Part shown: piece after piece, positions 27,913 to 35,893 of the stretch
Layout: each line of letters opens with the position of its first letter
Position numbering within the stretch: the first letter of the stretch is position 1
Assembly (NCBI GenBank): GCA_016932435.1
Contig: JAFGCW010000043.1
Span: 1-64,000 of the forward strand
DNA: 64,000 bases
Source of the DNA: Dehalococcoidales bacterium
GTDB taxonomy: Bacteria; Chloroflexota; Dehalococcoidia; Dehalococcoidales; UBA2162
Direction: 5' to 3'
Program-made: the position numbers and the translations under genes
The notes under the pieces: generated by a model
The model's database searches: none
The model's input: the letters and a program-made list of their open reading frames with translations, nothing else
Told to the model about the DNA's origin: nothing

Positions 27913-29226
27913 TCAAGGACTGTATTTTTTAACAGAGTCTACCATCGCTTTTACGTTTTCCGGTTTGGCGTAGTCCGAGGCGCTGCCGACTCCCATAATA
28001 TATCCTCCACCCTTGCCGACCACTTTAATGAGTTTCCTGCAGTATTCATCCACATCCTGCGGAGAGCCTGCCTGTAGTATGGTGGGAGGGACTCCTCCCT
28101 GGATACACATGTGACCGCCAAGGATTTCCTTGGCCTTGAAAACGTTGGTTTTTTCACAGTGGAATATGACTTTGCCTTTCGGTAGATCGAGGAGGTACTC
28201 CAGGCGATTGTCCCAGATGCCTTCCCAGAAAGGAGCAGCGATAAAACCGAGTTCGACGTTCTTCTCGATGCATTGTTTCAGATGAGGCCAGTAGAATTTC
28301 TCGAACTGAGCATCCGACATAAAACCGTCGGAACCGCGGTGAAGGGGCATTCCGGCTCTGCGGAGTCTTCCTTTCGGGTCCGGTTCTACCGGTACACATA
28401 TGGAAATCCACCATTCCATTACCCGGTTACAGGCTTCGAGAAGCTGGTCGGGACGACGGTACATATCGAGCATAATGCCACGCATCCCCCTCAGGCGGTC
28501 GGAAATCACGTCGAATGGTGTGAAGGTAATGCCGCGTCCCTGTCCCATCGGCGGCGCCGGGAAACCGAGTTGTGCCATTTCCCGGGAGAACGCCATGTTT
28601 TCCTGCATAAGCCTGGTCTGTTCTTCCTGTACTTTCAGGAGGATTTCACCGATCTTCCGGTACTCGGGCGATGTCAGGATTCCGGTGAGTCCCTGGATCC
28701 CCATGCCGAAGATGAGGGTTCTCAATGGCGGAAGTTTCGGTAGGGGTGCAAGAAGGCCGTAGGTACGCGGCAGGTAATAACGCAGTACGAAATCGGAAGG
28801 GTCTTCCAGGAAGAGATCGTATTCATCAGTCTTCATATATTCCGCTTCGACGAACTGGAATGACAGGTCGTCCGGCTGGTTGCCGCCGGGCCATCGATAT
28901 TGCTTGTCATCCAGCATTTCCATGACGGTGCCGGAGCTCATCGGCCCCATTGCCATGGCGTCGTCCGGTTCAAAGTCGAGAAGCGTTTTCTTGCTGGCTT
29001 CCCTGTAAGCAGCCTGGTCGTAATACATTGAGGAAGCCTTAAGGCCGGCATACCGGGCTGCGAACACACCGGTTCCCAGGGTAACCGGAACTCTGTCAGG
29101 CTCTCTTAACTCGATAGCGTCCCTTACCCTCTTCTCTCTCTCCTCAACCAGTTGCTGTATCGACTTACCATGTTTTTTCTCTATTTCGTCGATAAGCTTT
29201 TGTGTATTATCCGTATCTTGTGCCAT
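27913..29226 (-). CDS. URO-D / corrinoid methyltransferase-like protein (copy 2)
   Basis: 437 residues, clearly paralogous to the protein at 21462-22793: same N-terminal arm (EIEKKHGKSIQQLVEEREKR), same AIELREPDRVPVTLGTGVF opening, DEYDLFLEDPSDFVLRYYLPR, and the same ending PENVKAMVDSVKKY. HCEKTN appears where MtaA has its H-x-C zinc motif, but the histidine and cysteine are adjacent and the later Cys is replaced (MGVGSASDY), so canonical zinc coordination is unlikely. In the superfamily these proteins decarboxylate uroporphyrinogen or move methyl groups from corrinoids. Neither can be asserted. It heads an operon with a 66-residue membrane protein. Confidence 0.8.
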   Translation of the reverse strand: MAQDTDNTQKLIDEIEKKHGKSIQQLVEEREKRVRDAIELREPDRVPVTLGTGVFAARYAGLKASSMYYDQAAYREASKKTLLDFEPDDAMAMGPMSSGTVMEMLDDKQYRWPGGNQPDDLSFQFVEAEYMKTDEYDLFLEDPSDFVLRYYLPRTYGLLAPLPKLPPLRTLIFGMGIQGLTGILTSPEYRKIGEILLKVQEEQTRLMQENMAFSREMAQLGFPAPPMGQGRGITFTPFDVISDRLRGMRGIMLDMYRRPDQLLEACNRVMEWWISICVPVEPDPKGRLRRAGMPLHRGSDGFMSDAQFEKFYWPHLKQCIEKNVELGFIAAPFWEGIWDNRLEYLLDLPKGKVIFHCEKTNVFKAKEILGGHMCIQGGVPPTILQAGSPQDVDEYCRKLIKVVGKGGGYIMGVGSASDYAKPENVKAMVDSVKKYSP

Positions 29227-29362
29227 TAAGTACTCCTGAATATCAATATTATGAAGTGATAGTTTTTATACAAACAATCGGATTCATCATATAAAAAGTA
29301 GACATCTTTCGTCAAAAAAATATTCGTTTGGATACTTCACAACCGGGACTTGATGCGTGTAG

Positions 29363-29520
29363 TATAATAAGTATGAAGGCAGGTGGGGTGGAAGACAGTC
29401 TAAGCGGTGCCTTCGAAAAGGAGATGAGCCAATGGACGAAAGTAGAGGGCGGAGGTCCTCCGACTAAAAGCAAAGGACCATAGAGAAGAGGGGGTACTTT
29501 AAGTGCCCCCTCTTTTATTA
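29363..29520 (+). ncRNA. Candidate structured small RNA or 36-residue gene with own terminator
   Basis: TATAAT at 29363-29368, a GC-rich 110-base stretch in AT-rich surroundings, then a strong terminator: AGAGGGGG (29487-29494) pairing with CCCCCTCT (29506-29513) and a T-run. Inside, GAAGGCA (29375-29381) pairs with TGCCTTC (29408-29414), and CGGAGG-T-CCTCCG (29450-29462) is a near-perfect palindrome. A frame from ATG 29373 to TAG 29483 would give 36 residues opening MKAGGVEDSLSGAFEKEM, without a Shine-Dalgarno. The stems favour an RNA of about 140 bases; a leaderless peptide is the alternative. It does not resemble 6S, SRP, tmRNA or RNase P. Confidence 0.4.
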
Positions 29521-29564
29521 TCGAATCTTCTGTTTCCATCGGTCATATCAAGCCGCCCCAGCGG

Positions 29565-30353
29565 TTATTCTTCCCACTGATGAACGACTTCTCCCAGGCC
29601 AAGTCCTCCTGTCATCGAACCTTTAGTTATATTCATTTTCGCACCGAGAACCTTGACAGGACCGAAGAAGGTAAGCAGATCGTGAGGTCCATCGAAGAAC
29701 TCAACGGTAGCGGTTCCCGCGGTACTCGTCCGAGTCGATCCCGGAGTAAGCGGCGGAGGTGTACCGGGCGTAAATTCGCCGCCGATACGGACAAGCTGGG
29801 TCAGGGGTGGAACCGCCGCAGATGCGTTGGGAACACGCTTGACCAGGTATACCGGAAACATGACCGGCCATTCGACCTCAGGAACGGAATCCGAGATCGT
29901 GTATTCGACCTTCATCAGAGGAAGACTGCTCTGGTCTTTCTGCTTGTTGCAGGTGACGGTCCAGCCGGTATCGGTCTGAGTCCAGACGATTTCCGCCATC
30001 TTCTTCGGCCAGCCCCAGATTTCACGCCCAGCGATAAGTCCCATATCACAGTCTATATATTCAATGAGTGTAGTGGAGCCTGTTTTATCTTCACATTTTA
30101 TAGGAGCGTTGATCTGGATTTCGTGGACGTTGAAGCCTTCACAGTCCGGACTCCACCCCATCTGTAGAACGAACAAATCGTTATCAGTGTTCTTCTCAAG
30201 CGGCTTTGCCAGGGCACGCTCAATGGCTCCGGACGAAGCCTGGCACAGGAACTGGAGTTCATGGTTATCATTAAAACGGTGGGGAAGAGGTGGATACGGA
30301 GGTGAAAACTCGGGTGAGGGAATGAAATCCGGCCAGGTTTTCTGCTCAGACAT
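29565..30353 (-). CDS. Acetoacetate decarboxylase-like protein
   Basis: 262 residues. AGREIWGWPKKMAEIVW (about 109-125) matches the ADC superfamily core, with the pair of lysines (PKK) that includes the Schiff-base Lys of the Clostridium enzyme. FFGPVKVLGAKMNITKGSMTGG near the C-terminus fits the fold. A proline-rich N-terminus (PDFIPSPEFSPPYPPLPHRF) precedes the domain. Family members decarboxylate acetoacetate or catalyse aldol/retro-aldol chemistry, so the substrate is open. It is a lone minus-strand gene that converges on the candidate small RNA and is divergent from tetR. Confidence 0.75.
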   Translation of the reverse strand: MSEQKTWPDFIPSPEFSPPYPPLPHRFNDNHELQFLCQASSGAIERALAKPLEKNTDNDLFVLQMGWSPDCEGFNVHEIQINAPIKCEDKTGSTTLIEYIDCDMGLIAGREIWGWPKKMAEIVWTQTDTGWTVTCNKQKDQSSLPLMKVEYTISDSVPEVEWPVMFPVYLVKRVPNASAAVPPLTQLVRIGGEFTPGTPPPLTPGSTRTSTAGTATVEFFDGPHDLLTFFGPVKVLGAKMNITKGSMTGGLGLGEVVHQWEE

Positions 30354-30688
30354 TAGTGTACTCCTTTGCTTGATGACTGCAATCCGATTGTTTCGGCAAG
30401 TATAGAATCAGGGAAAATATTTGTCAAAAGTAAGTACATGATTAGCGTGGGCTGCTGATACCCTAATAAGAGGAAATACTTTTCGCTGGTAATCCTCCTT
30501 TTAAACAGGATTGTCAGCCCGAAGTTTTAATAATTACATTTATTTTTTATGTATATTACTAACGGTAACACAGTGGATACTTATATAAAATACGTCGTAA
30601 TACTGAGAAATATTGAGTAATCCATTGAAAAATAATAGATAATTCGCTCTTAAACATGTTCAATATTTATAAATCTAAATATACTGCT

Positions 30689-30754
30689 TTGACAAAAATA
30701 GAAAGAATATTCTATATATAATATTATCGTTCTATTTAAAGAATATTCATTCTA
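30689..30754 (+). promoter_or_regulatory. tetR promoter with two palindromic operators
   Basis: TTGACA (30689-30694), 18 bp, TATATA (30713-30718). Operator 1: ATAGAA (30698-30703), six bases, TTCTAT (30710-30715), lying between -35 and -10. Operator 2: AAGAA (30739-30743), six bases, TTCTA (30750-30754), between start point and ribosome-binding site. Both share the half-site and spacing of the site at 10707-10722. This is the expected layout for TetR self-repression. The 30354-30688 gap has no other evident feature. Confidence 0.6.
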
Positions 30755-30769
30755 TAAGGAGTTACTGAG

Positions 30770-31384
30770 ATGGCACCGAATGTACCGGAATCATATTTGA
30801 AAGCGAGGCAAGAGCAAATTATCAATGCGGCTGTTGCCTGTTTTTCACGAAAAGGGTTTCATCAAACGACTATGAAGGATATTTGTGAAGAAGCAGGCTT
30901 AAGCCCCGGAGCCGTGTATAACTATTTTTCTGGCAAAGAAGATATCGTAACTCGTTGTGCTGAAATATCGCTTCAGCGAAATATAGAGATATTTGCCAGT
31001 GCTTCAGGTAAAGGCACAGTCGAAGCATTTAAAGATGTGCTACAAATGCTGTTCTCTTTAGTTAAACAGGAAAATATCGACCAGGCATTTAGTTTTGACC
31101 TGGAGTTATGGGCTGAATCTACCCGTAATCAAAAAGTACGCAAAGCTCTCCGTAAGAACGAAGAAGGAAATTTAAAGGTCTTGACTGAGATGGTTGTGGC
31201 AGGACAGCAGCAGGGAATATTCAATCCGGATATCGATGCTTTATCCTTTGCTAGTTTGCTGTTTTCTATGTTCGTCGGTTTCGAAGTACAGATGGCATCA
31301 AATCCGAATATGGATATTGACTCGTATAAGGCCGTACTTGATTCCTTCATAGAAGGAACACTGGTTAATAAAGCGAATTTATAG
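30770..31384 (+). CDS. TetR family transcriptional repressor
   Basis: 204 residues. The N-terminal HTH is RQEQIINAAVACFSRKGF then TTMKDICEEAGLSPGAVYNYF (about 13-53), the canonical TetR arrangement ending in YNYFSGKEDIV. The C-terminal ligand-binding and dimerisation domain is helical, as usual. AAGGAG lies before the ATG. It is the first gene of a TetR-ABC ATPase-permease operon, so it most likely represses its own exporter and is released by the exported compound. Two TAGAA-N6-TTCTA-like palindromes in its promoter are likely operators. Confidence 0.9.
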   Translation: MAPNVPESYLKARQEQIINAAVACFSRKGFHQTTMKDICEEAGLSPGAVYNYFSGKEDIVTRCAEISLQRNIEIFASASGKGTVEAFKDVLQMLFSLVKQENIDQAFSFDLELWAESTRNQKVRKALRKNEEGNLKVLTEMVVAGQQQGIFNPDIDALSFASLLFSMFVGFEVQMASNPNMDIDSYKAVLDSFIEGTLVNKANL

Positions 31385-31409
31385 TCTTGTTAAAGAGAGG
31401 CTTATCAGA

Positions 31410-32399
31410 ATGGTTATTGAGAATAGTTGTCCGAAAATACTTGAAATTAACGGGATTAATAAAAGTTACGCGAAAAACAAACCGGTTAATGAAGACATAT
31501 ATCTATCCGTTCATGAAGGTGAAGTTTTCGGACTACTGGGTCCGAATGGAGCAGGAAAAACCACTCTTATTAATCAGATCATAGGTTTGGTTAGACCGGA
31601 TTCAGGTACCATCACTATTGATGGTATAGACATTGTATCCAATCCGAAATTTACTCGACAAGCCTGTTCTTTCCAGGCTCAGACTCAGGTACCTATAGCA
31701 GGTCTGACAGCGATCCAAGCAATCGAACTGGTTGGCATGATTCGTGGCGGGAAAAACAAAGATGTTAAAAAACGTACCCGTGAGTTACTTGAAGCTCTGG
31801 AAATCGAACAGTGGGCAAACAAAACAGGGGCGACTTTTTCCGGAGGTGTGAGACGTCTTGTCGCATTTTGTATGGCTGCGGTACAACCGGGACGTGTTGT
31901 CATCCTCGATGAACCTACTAATGATGTCGACCCTCTCAGGCGGAGATTGCTTTGGAAACAGGTACAGGAACTCTCATTATCGGGTTCTGCTGTTCTGCTG
32001 GTAACCCATAACGTTCTCGAAGCTGAACGAGCCGTCGACCGCCTAGCAATTATGGACCAGGCAAGGGTAGTTGCCAGTGGTCGGCCGGCACAATTAAAAG
32101 GTGTTAACCATGAAATGATGCGAATGGAGATTACCTATAATCCGGAACCTGATATTCCTGTTGTCCCTAATTACTTAGATCAGACCATCTCTAACGGAAA
32201 CCGGCTCGTCTCACTGGTTGATGAGGGCAATGTCAGTAACGCCATGGATTGGGCATACCAGTTGAAAATGCGAGACATTATTGAAGAGTTTTCAATCGGC
32301 CCGACAACTCTTGAGGACGTGTATGTAAGATTGATCGAAGGTCCTAGAGTTGGTGAGATGGTCAAAAAGGAGGAGGAATATGATCCAGTCTTTGCGTAA
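31410..32399 (+). CDS. ABC exporter ATP-binding protein, drug/nodulation type
   Basis: 329 residues. Walker A GPNGAGKTT (about 49-57), signature FSGGVRRLV, Walker B VVILDEPTNDVDP and switch VTHN. The extra 90 residues after the ATPase core (from about 240) are typical of DrrA/NodI/CcmA-type exporters. In the signature the usual Gln after SGG is Val, a departure from LSGGQ. It overlaps the permease start by 20 bases. Together with the following permease it would form an exporter of a drug-like, lipid or antibiotic substrate under TetR control. Confidence 0.88.
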   Translation: MVIENSCPKILEINGINKSYAKNKPVNEDIYLSVHEGEVFGLLGPNGAGKTTLINQIIGLVRPDSGTITIDGIDIVSNPKFTRQACSFQAQTQVPIAGLTAIQAIELVGMIRGGKNKDVKKRTRELLEALEIEQWANKTGATFSGGVRRLVAFCMAAVQPGRVVILDEPTNDVDPLRRRLLWKQVQELSLSGSAVLLVTHNVLEAERAVDRLAIMDQARVVASGRPAQLKGVNHEMMRMEITYNPEPDIPVVPNYLDQTISNGNRLVSLVDEGNVSNAMDWAYQLKMRDIIEEFSIGPTTLEDVYVRLIEGPRVGEMVKKEEEYDPVFA

Positions 32400-33117
32400 T
32401 TATGGTCTCATATTGAAGTGGCAGGTACTCAGTAACAAACCCCTGTTTCCAGTCGAGATGGTTGTACAAGTGATGATTGCGACGGGGCTTGTCATAGGAA
32501 TAAGCTTCTTCTTTACGGATATTTCACCAAATACCGCCAAATTCCTCACCACCGGGGCACCGGCAGTCATATTTCTAACGACGGGTCTTGTTCTGGTTCC
32601 ACAGATGATAGCTCTTGCTAGAAAAGAAGGTACCTATGATTACATGTGGTCGCTCCCGATCTCAAGGCTTATCTATATTGCCGCGGACGTGACGGTGTGG
32701 TCATTGATCTGTCTGCCCGGTGTTGTAATATCGCTGACGCTCGGGGCGTTATATCATGATTTTTCTCTGCAAATCAGTCCGTTTGCCGTTCCCGCAATAC
32801 TCCTTATTTCCCTGACAGGAGTGTTTATCGGTTATGCGATAGCTCTTGGCGCTCCAAAACCGGAATTCGCGAATTTAATTTCACAGATAATCGTGTTTGC
32901 GATATTCTTCTTCTCACCTGCGATATACCCTATAGAACAGATGCCTGACTGGCTGGCTGCCATGCATCGGGTACTGCCGGTAAGTTATATGGCGGATCTT
33001 TCAAGGGGAACACTGACAGACCTTGATGTGAATCTACCTCTCGCGTTCGGGGTTGTAGGAGCCTGGTGTCTGGTCGGATTCGTGATAACCTGTTATCTTA
33101 TAACCAAACGTCGCTAA
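32380..33117 (+). CDS. ABC-2 type permease
   Basis: 245 residues from the ATG at 32380, chosen for AAGGAGGAGG just upstream; the frame is open to 32350. About six hydrophobic segments, for example MVVQVMIATGLVIGISFFF, AVIFLTTGLVLVPQMIALA, LICLPGVVISLTLGAL, AVPAILLISLTGVFIGYAIAL, LISQIIVFAIFFFSPAIYPI and AFGVVGAWCLVGFVITCYL. The order and the FFFSPAIYPIEQMPDWL segment match ABC-2/DrrB-type exporter permeases. It is the membrane partner of the preceding ATPase. Confidence 0.85.
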   Translation: MIQSLRNYGLILKWQVLSNKPLFPVEMVVQVMIATGLVIGISFFFTDISPNTAKFLTTGAPAVIFLTTGLVLVPQMIALARKEGTYDYMWSLPISRLIYIAADVTVWSLICLPGVVISLTLGALYHDFSLQISPFAVPAILLISLTGVFIGYAIALGAPKPEFANLISQIIVFAIFFFSPAIYPIEQMPDWLAAMHRVLPVSYMADLSRGTLTDLDVNLPLAFGVVGAWCLVGFVITCYLITKRR

Positions 33118-33119
33118 CT

Positions 33120-33239
33120 ATGGCTGTGGTTACTAATAAAAAGGAAATAACAAGGTTTGACAGGATATTAGGGAGAAAAGCGACAATACCGGTAATACGC
33201 GTTATTGCAGGTATATATATCACCACGGAGGAAGAATAA
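33120..33239 (+). CDS. Possible 39-residue protein after the exporter operon
   Basis: ATG two bases after the permease stop; the frame opens MAVVTNKKEITRFDRILG and ends ITTEEE. No Shine-Dalgarno is visible, though re-initiation from the permease stop is possible. Not recognised. The rest of the gap to 33345 holds nothing else clear. Confidence 0.25.
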   Translation: MAVVTNKKEITRFDRILGRKATIPVIRVIAGIYITTEEE

Positions 33240-33345
33240 GTATTAGATGACAGACAACCAACAGCAGATAATTGATTAAAGGGTATTCTAAAGACTATTC
33301 TTGTCTACAGTATTAACATGATTAAGTTGGAGTTTATTACTTTCT

Positions 33346-34353
33346 TCACTTCTTCGGCTGATAACTCTTTGACTTTACGGTCTTGAATTTTTTGCCCTCA
33401 GATAATTTGGGATTGTAGGAAACAGCTTTACTCCTGTCGATGACGCTTTTGTGTATTAACGATCCATCTGGAATTTTCCTGCTTTTTGGCGTACCAAATA
33501 TAATCCAGGAGAATTTCCAGGCGTTATGCATTTTCACCGAAGGATCCTGGTTAAGTTTTGTATTCCAATCCGGTTTTAGTGCTAATCCGGCATCCGATGC
33601 TTTATCCATCATCCAGGTAAAAGAAATATCAGGCAGTGAACAATTGTCTTCTGAGCACCCACCTCCTACTTCGGAATGGACTCCGGCAAACCATACCTGT
33701 TCGATTACTTGGCTTTTCTTTTTTTCACTTTCATCCCATAGAATCACTTTATACGGCCTTCGTTTTTCATCGATTGAGATTGCCTGATAACCATAACTGG
33801 TTTCCTTATTTAGCTGGTAATCCGGGAATTTCTTACTTAAGTTAATGCCAAGTGCTCCAACTGTGTCCCATATTCCTATAAAGAACGTCTCACAAGAGTG
33901 GGAGAACGTGTTTTTAAAATCCTTAATTACTTCAAAATCTTTTTTATCGTTTTTCTTAAAATACATTTTTGAAACGTACGGTATCAGATTCCTGTTACCT
34001 TTGTGCAATATACCCAGCTGGTGGATTAAGCCGACTAATGCCCGTGCTGTATAGGCTCCTCTGCTGAATCCAAATATATATATTTTGTCTTCTTTTTCAT
34101 AGTGATTCATCAGGTACTCATAGCCTTCTTCTATATTCTGTCGAATACCGTATCCGAACGCTAATCCCAGGACAATTCCAGTCCATTTGCCAAGTGTTCT
34201 TCCCAGAAAGCTAATCGTACCTACTCCCGGATCATAGAAGGCTATCTGTGTATCATTTCTCTCGATTGCTTCATAAGTCTTTACTACGTTGGTATTATGG
34301 GTTCCGTACTCATTATTGGTACCATCGAAACAAATCACTATATTCTTGCTCAT
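33346..34353 (-). CDS. DUF2235 alpha/beta hydrolase, Tle1-phospholipase-like
   Basis: 335 residues. N-terminus NIVICFDGTNNEYG, nucleophile elbow FGFSRGAYTARAL (Ser near 97), acid in FIGIWDTVGALG and catalytic His in WFAGVHSEVGGG: the complete set for the DUF2235 hydrolases, to which the type VI secretion phospholipase effectors Tle1 belong. No signal peptide and no secretion or immunity gene lies beside it, so a toxin role is not supported here. The gene is visibly more AT-rich than the core genes of the window, which may mean transfer. It is a lone transcript on the minus strand. Confidence 0.8.
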   Translation of the reverse strand: MSKNIVICFDGTNNEYGTHNTNVVKTYEAIERNDTQIAFYDPGVGTISFLGRTLGKWTGIVLGLAFGYGIRQNIEEGYEYLMNHYEKEDKIYIFGFSRGAYTARALVGLIHQLGILHKGNRNLIPYVSKMYFKKNDKKDFEVIKDFKNTFSHSCETFFIGIWDTVGALGINLSKKFPDYQLNKETSYGYQAISIDEKRRPYKVILWDESEKKKSQVIEQVWFAGVHSEVGGGCSEDNCSLPDISFTWMMDKASDAGLALKPDWNTKLNQDPSVKMHNAWKFSWIIFGTPKSRKIPDGSLIHKSVIDRSKAVSYNPKLSEGKKFKTVKSKSYQPKK

Positions 34354-34599
34354 TTTTATCTCTCCACAGTCTGTATTTGTATAACCGGCATTTGTACACT
34401 TGATAATCTAGGATTCGATAGAAGAGAATCTGAGTCTATTTTATCACCGAGGAAAAGTCAATAGTGTCACAGTGAAAATGATTTGCTGCACGGGTAAAAT
34501 GAAACAGCATGATTAAGCCGGAGGTCAGGGATGGTTAGTTGAGCAAGTACCGTAAATAGTGATATTTTCAAATCGGGTAAATAAATACGGAGGAATATT

Positions 34600-35067
34600 A
34601 TGGTATCAAATCAATCTGAGACTTTTAATTCTTATTTGTGCTGGGATGTGGCGGTAGTGGTAAGGGACCTGGATAGTACCGTAAAACGCCTGGAAGAACT
34701 GGGTATAAGCCCGTTCGTGCTTCCTGAGGCTCCTCCGGGTGCGGAAGGTTTGTTTTTTCAGGGTAAACCACTCGAATCAGATTACAAGGCACTTGTCGCA
34801 CGGATGGGGAATATGCAGATTGAAATCATTCAGCCGGATGATAAGCCGAATCCGTGGAGAGAATTCCTTGAAACCAGGGGTGAAGGAATCCACCACATCG
34901 GATTCCAGGTAAATGACGTAGAGGGAGAAGTAAGTCGACTTACCGGTCACGGGGCGGAAGTGCTGTTAATCGGCAAACAGAACGGGAAAACAGGAACCGC
35001 CTACGTGGATCTGAAAGTCGCTAATTTAATTCTGGAATCAACAAGCTTCAATGACATTGCAGAATAG
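34600..35067 (+). CDS. VOC family protein, methylmalonyl-CoA epimerase-like
   Basis: 155 residues with two beta-alpha-beta-beta-beta units of the vicinal oxygen chelate fold. Likely metal ligands are in WDVAVVVRDLDST, IEIIQP and GIHHIGFQVNDV, in the order seen in methylmalonyl-CoA epimerase and glyoxalase I. GGAGG precedes the ATG by seven bases. The following small gene lies 28 bases on and is probably co-transcribed. Epimerase activity is plausible but no other propionate-pathway gene is near. Confidence 0.7.
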   Translation: MVSNQSETFNSYLCWDVAVVVRDLDSTVKRLEELGISPFVLPEAPPGAEGLFFQGKPLESDYKALVARMGNMQIEIIQPDDKPNPWREFLETRGEGIHHIGFQVNDVEGEVSRLTGHGAEVLLIGKQNGKTGTAYVDLKVANLILESTSFNDIAE

Positions 35068-35095
35068 CAAAAATCTACTAATGGAGTAATTACAC

Positions 35096-35437
35096 ATGGA
35101 AAAAAAATGCTATTTCCACCTTGTCGGTACCGGACCTAAGCCGGGCAAGGAAGACGAATATAACACATGGTATGACGAACACGTTACTTTACTGTATGAA
35201 TTCGAGGGTTTGAAGAAGGCGACACGCGTCCGTCTCGACGAATCGTATGGACCGAACGGCGACAAGAGTCCTCAGTATGTGACAATCTACGAATTCGAGA
35301 AAAGAGAAGATTTCGTTGATTTCTGTAACAGTCCGGTGATGGAGGAAGCAAACAGGCACTATGAGAACGAAGGAATACCGGTCAGCGAGATATACTGGGC
35401 GGGTGGTTATGGGTCTGTAATAACGCTGGAAAGATAG
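35096..35437 (+). CDS. Dimeric alpha/beta-barrel protein, EthD-like
   Basis: 113 residues. FHLVGTGPKPGKEDEYNTWYDEHV is the characteristic opening of ferredoxin-like EthD/DUF4286 proteins, with the NxWYDEH motif typical of that family; QYVTIYEFEKREDFVDF gives the second strand-helix. Such proteins form small dimeric barrels that bind or degrade aromatic or heterocyclic compounds. GGAG precedes the ATG. It is paired with the VOC gene. Confidence 0.6.
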   Translation: MEKKCYFHLVGTGPKPGKEDEYNTWYDEHVTLLYEFEGLKKATRVRLDESYGPNGDKSPQYVTIYEFEKREDFVDFCNSPVMEEANRHYENEGIPVSEIYWAGGYGSVITLER

Positions 35438-35488
35438 ATAATTATTATCCGTGGTATGTCTTTTTTATCGGGTGGGTAAAAATAAGAA

Positions 35489-35566
35489 TGGTCGGGGTGA
35501 GAGGATTTGAACCTCCGGACCTCTGCGTCCCGAACGCAGCGCTCTACCTGTCTGAGCTACACCCCG
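35489..35566 (-). tRNA. tRNA-Pro (anticodon CGG)
   Basis: The complement gives acceptor stem CGGGGTG/CACCCCG, D-arm with TAGCTCAGACAGGTAGAGC, anticodon stem CTGCG/CGCAG around loop TTCGGGA (anticodon CGG), and T-arm with GGTTCAAATCC. The discriminator A and an encoded CCA end the gene at 35489. The C1-G72 pair and GGG in the anticodon loop are marks of tRNA-Pro. Its 3' flank on the minus strand is T-rich (ATTCTTATTTTTACC), enough for termination. Confidence 0.97.
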
Positions 35567-35893
35567 TTTTTCAATAAATCCTATTAATTATTTATTGCAA
35601 TATCGCACAGAAATCTGAATACAGTACTCTTCTCCGGGCAATATACTACAAGCGATATTATAGCCTGAAATAGGTTTTCCAGCAAGGAACACAATCGGCT
35701 GGTTATCCGTTTCAGCAATCATAACGAGTGAGAAGACACGGATTACCACATCCCGATTTTATCGGGATTCGTAATGACTAATGCGGAAGATTCTTCATTT
35801 CACTAAATGTGATAGAGAGTGGAGATGTAACAGGACAAAAAATATTTGGAAGATAGTAATTAGTTTACGTTAAAGGCGGTTGGGGTGTTAACT
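35567..35893. repeat. Gene-free spacer with one small inverted repeat
   Basis: The only structure is ATCCCGAT (35750-35757) and ATCGGGAT (35761-35768), in a context ending TTCGTAATGACTA like the dispersed CCCGATTTTATCGGG repeats of many genomes. No gene or promoter is visible in the rest. Confidence 0.45.

Noticed and set aside
33346..34353. Type VI secretion effector-immunity locus
   Set aside because: The hydrolase is Tle1-like, but no VgrG, PAAR, Hcp or immunity gene is next to it.
35489..35566. A longer tRNA cluster around tRNA-Pro
   Set aside because: No second cloverleaf could be found in the flanking 300 bases on either side.
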